Source: CBDCCT01 sp965214995
Lineage (GTDB): Bacteria > Deinococcota > Deinococci > Deinococcales > Trueperaceae
Direction of reading: 5' to 3'
Length of the DNA stretch: 64,000 bases
Assembly: GCA_965214995.1 (NCBI GenBank)
Contig: CBDCCT010000002.1
Location: 2,046,001-2,110,000 of the forward strand
Program-made: the position numbers and the translations under genes
The notes under the pieces: generated by a model
What the model was told of the DNA's origin: nothing
The model's input: only the letters and a program-made list of their open reading frames with translations
Databases searched by the model: none
In this document: piece after piece, positions 60,368-64,000 of the stretch
Layout: each line of letters opens with the position of its first letter
How positions within the stretch are numbered: position 1 is the stretch's first letter

Positions 60368-61168
60368 CTAGGGATTACCGAGCGGGTTACCTCCCCCTGC
60401 CGGGGCCGGGCCGGGGCCGACGGGTGCGTTTTGCCGCTCCAAAACGTACTGCACGTCACCGCTATAGAGGTTGACAGAACCGCCGCTTTGCTCGAGGGCA
60501 AACGTAAAACTCCCGTTCGGGCTCTGGAAGCTGCCCTCTAAATAAGACGCGTCCCCAAGGGCTTGAAAGGGATATTGGGTGCCGGATAACTCGATATAAC
60601 CGCCCCAACCGCCGGGTGCCGCCGCCTGAACGACCACGGTGAGTTGACCCGCGTTGCCCGTATAGACGCCGCTCCAGGGGTCGCTCGGTTGTTGGGACAA
60701 AGGGGGCTGGGGCGTAGGGGGTTGGGGCGTGGGGCCCGGTGTCGGTGGTTGGGGCGCGGGCGGCTGAGGCCCCGGAGGCTGAGACCCCGGCAGTTGGGCG
60801 TCGTAACTCACGCGTTGCAAGCTGAACTGCTGCGTGGCGCCGCCCGGCACAGGTTGACCCTGAGGGTCTAGCTGCTGCAACGTCAACTCCAGCGTCCCGC
60901 CGTCGGGCGAGAGCTGCGCTTGAAAGCCGAATTGGTTTTGGGAACCCTTCAGGACGCCCTGCGCCCCCCTCTCGTCGCCCTGCCCCAGGAGCTGCATCTG
61001 CGTGCTCCCCTCGAGCATCACCCCTTGCATCATGCTCGGGCCGTGCTGGATAACCAGGGTGACCCCGCGCGCCTGGTCTTGGTAGGTGCCGGTAAAGTGA
61101 GACGCGAACGCGGCTGAACCCAAAACGCCAACAAAACTTATCAACACCGTGGCTAAAGTGCGTTTCAT
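60368..61168 (-). CDS. Secreted protein with two homologous domains and a proline-rich linker
   Basis: 266 residues. Signal peptide MKRTLATVLISFVGVLGSAA. Two beta-rich domains of about 75 residues (about 24-120 and 163-250) align with each other: FTGTYQDQARGVTLVIQHG against WSGVYTGNAGQLTVVVQAA, and LLGQGDERGAQGVLKG against FQALGDASYLEGSFQS. A linker of PQPP and PTPGP units separates them. No known enzyme motif. Probably a cell-envelope binding protein. AAGGAAGG precedes the ATG. Confidence 0.7.
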   Translation of the reverse strand: MKRTLATVLISFVGVLGSAAFASHFTGTYQDQARGVTLVIQHGPSMMQGVMLEGSTQMQLLGQGDERGAQGVLKGSQNQFGFQAQLSPDGGTLELTLQQLDPQGQPVPGGATQQFSLQRVSYDAQLPGSQPPGPQPPAPQPPTPGPTPQPPTPQPPLSQQPSDPWSGVYTGNAGQLTVVVQAAAPGGWGGYIELSGTQYPFQALGDASYLEGSFQSPNGSFTFALEQSGGSVNLYSGDVQYVLERQNAPVGPGPAPAGGGNPLGNP

Positions 61169-61486
61169 AAAAACCTTCCTTTCACCCTTAGCCTAGCCAA
61201 AGCCCGCTTAAATTCGACTTAAAAACCTTGGGAGTTACGGCTTTCAGAGCAGGGGAGCGACGGCCTCCCGATGTCCGCGGGTAAAGAGGGTTACCCCTAA
61301 AGAACCAACCGCACGTTGTGGCTCATACCCTTTTGCCTTGACGACTGAGCGAGCGAAAACAGCTACGGGTTTGCCCGCCCGTATGAATGAGCAGGCGGGG
61401 TTTGACCTGCTCTTTCATAAATGTAAAGCCGTATAAGCATCTGGAGCCAGAAAGGACCCACCCCTGACGCTCTGTTCGTCCCGACC
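61169..61486. other. 318-nt gap upstream of the secreted protein
   Basis: It contains three hairpins: GGGAG/CTCCC near 61235-61255, GGGTAA/TTACCC (61279-61296), and GAGCAGG/CCTGCTC (61389-61412). The last is followed by TTT on the plus strand. No ORF with a ribosome site. The promoter of the minus-strand gene should lie here but I could not pick one out. Confidence 0.45.
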
Positions 61487-61620
61487 TTACCCGCCCTCGC
61501 TGTTGTCAAATTCTGAGACGCAGTCTGGATCGTTCGGATAGTCCGTCCGCCCATCGTTGTCGTTGTCTACGCCGTCGCTACACTCGGGGTCCGACGAACC
61601 GCCCCCTCCGGAAGCCACTG
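61487..61620 (-). pseudogene. 3' fragment of a secreted calcium-motif protein
   Basis: The minus strand encodes a tail with DPECSDGVDNDNDGRTDYPN and ending SEFDNSEGG, the Cys/Asp-rich C-terminal motif of large secreted bacterial proteins. Upstream of about base 61620 the frame passes into sequence antisense to an integrase fragment, so the body of the gene is gone. The fragment marks the other side of a deletion or excision junction. Confidence 0.6.
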
Positions 61621-61846
61621 CGTTTCGAGGTGAGGCTTTACGACCTGCGCCACATGCACGCCACGCTCCTGCTCTCAGCCGGAACACACCCCAAGATTGT
61701 GAGTGAACGTTTAGGGCGCTCGAGCATCCAAATCACCCTTGACACCTACAGCCACGTTCTAATCCAGCATGGGGCGCGAGAGCGCCGCGAAGTTAGAAAC
61801 CATGCTTTTCTCCCGTAAGGACGAGGGTGAGCCTCTTTACAGCTGA
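61621..61846 (+). pseudogene. Tyrosine recombinase (phage integrase) C-terminal remnant
   Basis: VRLYDLRHMHATLLLSAGTH and ERLGRSSIQITLDTYSHV are the catalytic C-terminus of an integrase, with the R-H-x-x-H pattern and the active Tyr. The N-terminal two-thirds is missing. The usual ending ESAAKLETMLFSRK is in another frame, so a frameshift follows the Tyr. It reads toward the 3' end of tRNA-Leu 100 nt away, the normal layout of an element inserted at a tRNA gene. Confidence 0.85.
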
Positions 61847-61848
61847 GT

Positions 61849-61884
61849 GGACCACACAAGAATTTTGGACCACTATCGGACCAC
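61849..61884 (+). repeat. Three GGACCAC direct repeats beside the integrase remnant
   Basis: GGACCAC at 61849-61855, 61867-61873 and 61878-61884. Short direct repeats between an integrase gene and its attachment site are typical arm-type recombinase sites. Confidence 0.65.
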
Positions 61885-61920
61885 AAAAAGAGAAAATGGC
61901 TAGCTTCTAAAAGCTAGCCA
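61885..61920 (-). terminator. Rho-independent terminator of tRNA-Leu
   Basis: A 10-bp perfect stem (TGGCTAGCTT with its complement, 4-nt loop, 61897-61920) is followed on the minus strand by a T-rich tract ending near 61885. Confidence 0.9.
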
Positions 61921-61945
61921 AACCCCTGTTTTTGCGTCCCTGGCG

Positions 61946-62032
61946 TGGTGCCGAGAGCGGGACTTGAACCCGCACAGGCTTTCGCCCGACAGATTTTAAG
62001 TCTGTTGCGTCTACCGATTCCGCCATCCCGGC
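61946..62032 (-). tRNA. tRNA-Leu, anticodon TAA
   Basis: 87 nt including the encoded CCA. The acceptor stem is GCCGGGA/TCTCGGC, the D-loop GAATCGGTAGAC, the anticodon loop CTTAAAA, a long variable arm CGGGCGAAAGCCTG, and the T-arm GCGGGTTCAAGTCCCGC. It reads UUA codons. It appears to have served as an integration target: an integrase scar lies off its 3' end, while the tRNA itself is intact. Confidence 0.98.
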
Positions 62033-62057
62033 TTAGTGCGCGTTTCGGAACACTCAC

Positions 62058-62063
62058 ATTCTA
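62058..62063 (-). promoter_or_regulatory. Possible -10 box of tRNA-Leu
   Basis: TAGAAT on the minus strand, 26 nt before the mature 5' end. No good -35 was seen. Confidence 0.4.
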
Positions 62064-62079
62064 CTCGAGCAGTATACGT

Positions 62080-62094
62080 GCTCCCCTGGGGAGC
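62080..62094 (-). terminator. Small hairpin directly after glpD
   Basis: GCTCCCC, one base, GGGGAGC. No T run follows, so it is doubtful as a terminator. Confidence 0.4.
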
Positions 62095-62095
62095 G

Positions 62096-63724
62096 TCAAC
62101 GCAGCACGGGGTCGCCGAAGTGACGCCGCGCCGTCTCCGCCTCCTCGTTGCGCCGCGCTTCACTCCAGCCGAGCGCGTCGCCGAGAAGCTGCGCGGCGCG
62201 TGGGACGGCCCTCTGGGTGGCGGCTTGGTCCAAAAACCCGAGCCGCAGCCGCCGCGCCAAAACGTCGGTGAGCGTACACGCGCCCTCGAGGCGGGCGCCG
62301 TAAACGACCTCCGCCTCTAGATAGGGATGTTCAGGCGACAGCCGCGTTCCCAAGCCGTCTTGTGCGAGTTCGGCCACCTTAAACGCCTGGTCGCCGTAAG
62401 CGCCGTTGAGGTGGCTCGCTATGTCTAGCTCGAGCCCGAAGCGTTCCTGCAAGGCCCCCGCCCCCGCGGGGCTATAGTCCGCTGCGCCGACGAGCTTCAC
62501 CGTTTCGGTTTGCGAGGGCCGCTGAGGCGAGAGCCCGCCCAGCTTGACGGCCTCGTCCACCGTGTCGAGCGCCATCTTACGGTAGGTCGTCCACTTGCCC
62601 CCCGCGATGGTCAGCAGGTTGGAGGGGCTAATGTTAATCACGTGGTCGCGCGAAAGTCTGGCGGTGTCCGCGGCGCTCGGGTCGGACACGAGCGGCCTCA
62701 AGCCCGACCAGCTCGCCTTGACGTCCGCGCGGCTCACGGGCAGCGAGAAGTAGCGGTGGACGTGCCGGAGGATGTAGTCGATGTCCTCTTCCGTCGCCTC
62801 GGGGTTGGGGGTGATGGGGGCCGGGTGGTCGGTGGTGCCTATCAACGTGTGGCCGAGCCAGGGGAGCAAAAAGAGCACGCGCCCGTCCTCGGTCTGGGGG
62901 ATGAGCAGGCCCGTCGCGGGCGGGGAGAAGCGTTCGTTGAGGACGATGTGCGCGCCCGAACTCGCGCTGAGCATCGCGGGCGCGTTGGGGTCGTCCATAT
63001 GTCTCACGGCGTCGCTAAAGGGTCCCGTCGCGTTAACGACCACGCGGGCATTTATCTCCCAACCCTCGCCCGTCAGGGTGTCGCGGACGGCGGCCCCGGA
63101 AAGTTTGCCGTTCTCTTTGCCGTTTTCTTTACACAGCGCCGTCACCGCCACGTGGTTCGCCACCGCCGCCCCCAACGAGGCCGCGGTAAGCGCGATGGCG
63201 ACGTTCATGCGGGCGTCGTCGAACTGGCCGTCGTAGTAAAGCACGCCGCCGCGTAAGCCCTCGGGCTTGAGCATGGGAAAGCGGTCTAAAGCTTCCTGGG
63301 CGTCCACAAAGCGGCTCGGTTGCAGCTTGGCCTTGCCCGCCAGCGCGTCGTAAAGTTTGAGGCCGGTCATGTAGTAGGGGACCTCGAGCCAGTTGTAAAG
63401 AGGCGTCACCAGCGGCAGCTCGCGCGAGAGGTGGGGCGCTATTTTCAAGAGGATGGAGCGCTCTTTGAGCGCGTCACGCACCAGGTTGAACTGCGTCCGG
63501 TCGAACTTTTTGACCGCCTGCTCTAAATAGCGCACGCCGCCGTGGATGAGCTTGGTCGAGCGGGAACTCGTGCCCGCGGAAAAGTCGTCGCGCTCGACTA
63601 AGGCCGTCTTGAGCCCGCGGCTCGCCGCGTCGAGCGCGACGCCCGCGCCCGTCGCCCCGCCGCCGATGACCAGCAGGTCAAAAAATTGCGTCTTGAGCGC
63701 GTTCAGGTGCTCCTCACGCTTCAT
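62096..63724 (-). CDS. glpD: Aerobic glycerol-3-phosphate dehydrogenase
   Basis: 542 residues. A membrane-associated FAD enzyme that oxidises glycerol-3-phosphate to dihydroxyacetone phosphate and feeds electrons to quinone. FDLLVIGGGATGAGVALDAA is the FAD motif. SSRSTKLIHGGVRYLEQ and LLPWLGHTLIGTTDHP are the substrate-domain blocks. ATG 63724 (MKREEHLNAL) follows GTGAGGAA; the longer frame to 63823 overlaps glpK and is rejected. It lies 16 nt after glpK, so the two form a glycerol operon. Confidence 0.95.
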   Translation of the reverse strand: MKREEHLNALKTQFFDLLVIGGGATGAGVALDAASRGLKTALVERDDFSAGTSSRSTKLIHGGVRYLEQAVKKFDRTQFNLVRDALKERSILLKIAPHLSRELPLVTPLYNWLEVPYYMTGLKLYDALAGKAKLQPSRFVDAQEALDRFPMLKPEGLRGGVLYYDGQFDDARMNVAIALTAASLGAAVANHVAVTALCKENGKENGKLSGAAVRDTLTGEGWEINARVVVNATGPFSDAVRHMDDPNAPAMLSASSGAHIVLNERFSPPATGLLIPQTEDGRVLFLLPWLGHTLIGTTDHPAPITPNPEATEEDIDYILRHVHRYFSLPVSRADVKASWSGLRPLVSDPSAADTARLSRDHVINISPSNLLTIAGGKWTTYRKMALDTVDEAVKLGGLSPQRPSQTETVKLVGAADYSPAGAGALQERFGLELDIASHLNGAYGDQAFKVAELAQDGLGTRLSPEHPYLEAEVVYGARLEGACTLTDVLARRLRLGFLDQAATQRAVPRAAQLLGDALGWSEARRNEEAETARRHFGDPVLR

Positions 63725-63740
63725 CTGGTTTTCCTCACCA

Positions 63741-64000
63741 TTACGCCTCACCCTCTTGTGATTCCGTCGCCCAATCCTTGGAGCGTTCCAACGCGCGCCG
63801 CCACCCCTCCAGGAGTGTGTCACGCGCGCTCCTCGTCATCTGCGGTTCAAACCGCTTTCCCTCCGACCACTGCGCGGCTATCTCTTCTTGGTCCCGCCAA
63901 TAGCCCACCGCGAGACCCGCCAGATAGGCCGCCCCCAGCGCGGTCGTCTCGGTGATGGCGGGCCGGACCACGGGCACGCCCAACAGGTCCGCCTGGAACT
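63741..64000 (-). CDS. glpK: Glycerol kinase, C-terminal part (5' end outside window)
   Basis: About 86 C-terminal residues. QADLLGVPVVRPAITETTALGAAYLAGLAVGYW is the conserved final helix-strand region of FGGY kinases of the glycerol type. The frame continues past the window edge. It phosphorylates glycerol to supply GlpD. Confidence 0.92.
   Translation of the reverse strand, partial: FQADLLGVPVVRPAITETTALGAAYLAGLAVGYWRDQEEIAAQWSEGKRFEPQMTRSARDTLLEGWRRALERSKDWATESQEGEA

Noticed and set aside
61230..61300. GCAGGGGAGCGACGG resembling the Mn riboswitch 5' element
   Set aside because: The GTAG of the conserved loop and the 3' GAGACC element are absent, and no metal gene follows.

Overview
The window is a GC-rich (roughly two-thirds G+C) bacterial chromosome segment. 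It most resembles Deinococcota, probably the Trueperaceae side. The grounds are two DinB-fold proteins next to HU, many genes whose -10 hexamer sits 5-8 nt before the start codon (leaderless transcription, known from Deinococcus), two-subunit serine dehydratase, a full Mrp antiporter, and house-keeping genes of that flavour. The placement is inferred from protein content, not from a search.

Layout. 1-5.6 kb: the 3' part of uvrA, a small membrane protein, a YihY/BrkB protein, plsC, HU and two DinB-like proteins. 5.6-8.1 kb: sdaAB-sdaAA, then two tiny minus-strand ORFs and a candidate structured RNA. 8.1-12.6 kb: a pectinacetylesterase-like lipoprotein, a two-TM/PH-like protein, mtnN, and a yybP-ykoY type manganese riboswitch in front of terC. 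12.6-19.6 kb (minus): a sugar cassette of LacI regulator, binding protein, two permeases and an amylo-alpha-1,6-glucosidase. 19.8-30.8 kb: an MDR dehydrogenase, carB, a flavin monooxygenase divergent from its likely TetR repressor, an unrecognised protein with a B3-like N-terminus, and rnr. 31-40 kb: a diguanylate cyclase, a decayed patch, a Tat-exported cyclase-family hydrolase, a Cu/Zn-SOD/sorbosone dehydrogenase fusion, a kinase-like phosphotransferase, serS, a RES/Xre toxin-antitoxin pair and a methyltransferase. 40-51 kb: an N-formylglutamate amidohydrolase, a cytoplasmic-looking trypsin-fold protease with a small partner that copies its N-terminal domain, a Tat lipoprotein hydrolase, an S4 protein, a candidate small RNA, pheA, a dynamin-like GTPase, two AT-rich orphans, an M32 carboxypeptidase and a DsbA-like protein. 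51.3-57.4 kb: mrpABCDEFG. 57.4-64 kb: an orphan ribbon-helix-helix antitoxin, a MASE1-GGDEF-EAL protein, a secreted duplicated-domain protein, the scar of an integrated element beside tRNA-Leu(TAA), glpD and the 3' end of glpK.

How genes work together. SdaAB/SdaAA form one Fe-S serine dehydratase. The LacI cassette imports and debranches an alpha-glucan. Mn-sensing RNA controls TerC. The seven Mrp subunits form one Na+/H+ antiporter, which suits an alkali- or salt-tolerant lifestyle. GlpK and GlpD take glycerol to dihydroxyacetone phosphate. The accessory content is light: one toxin-antitoxin pair, one orphan antitoxin, an integrase remnant, and small AT-rich orphan genes.

The signals I find most worth following are the duplicated 22-nt element in the Mn riboswitch, the protease with its stand-alone N-domain partner, the SOD-dehydrogenase fusion, two or three unannotated promoter-to-terminator RNA units, and a strong excess of the palindrome CTCGAG across the whole window.
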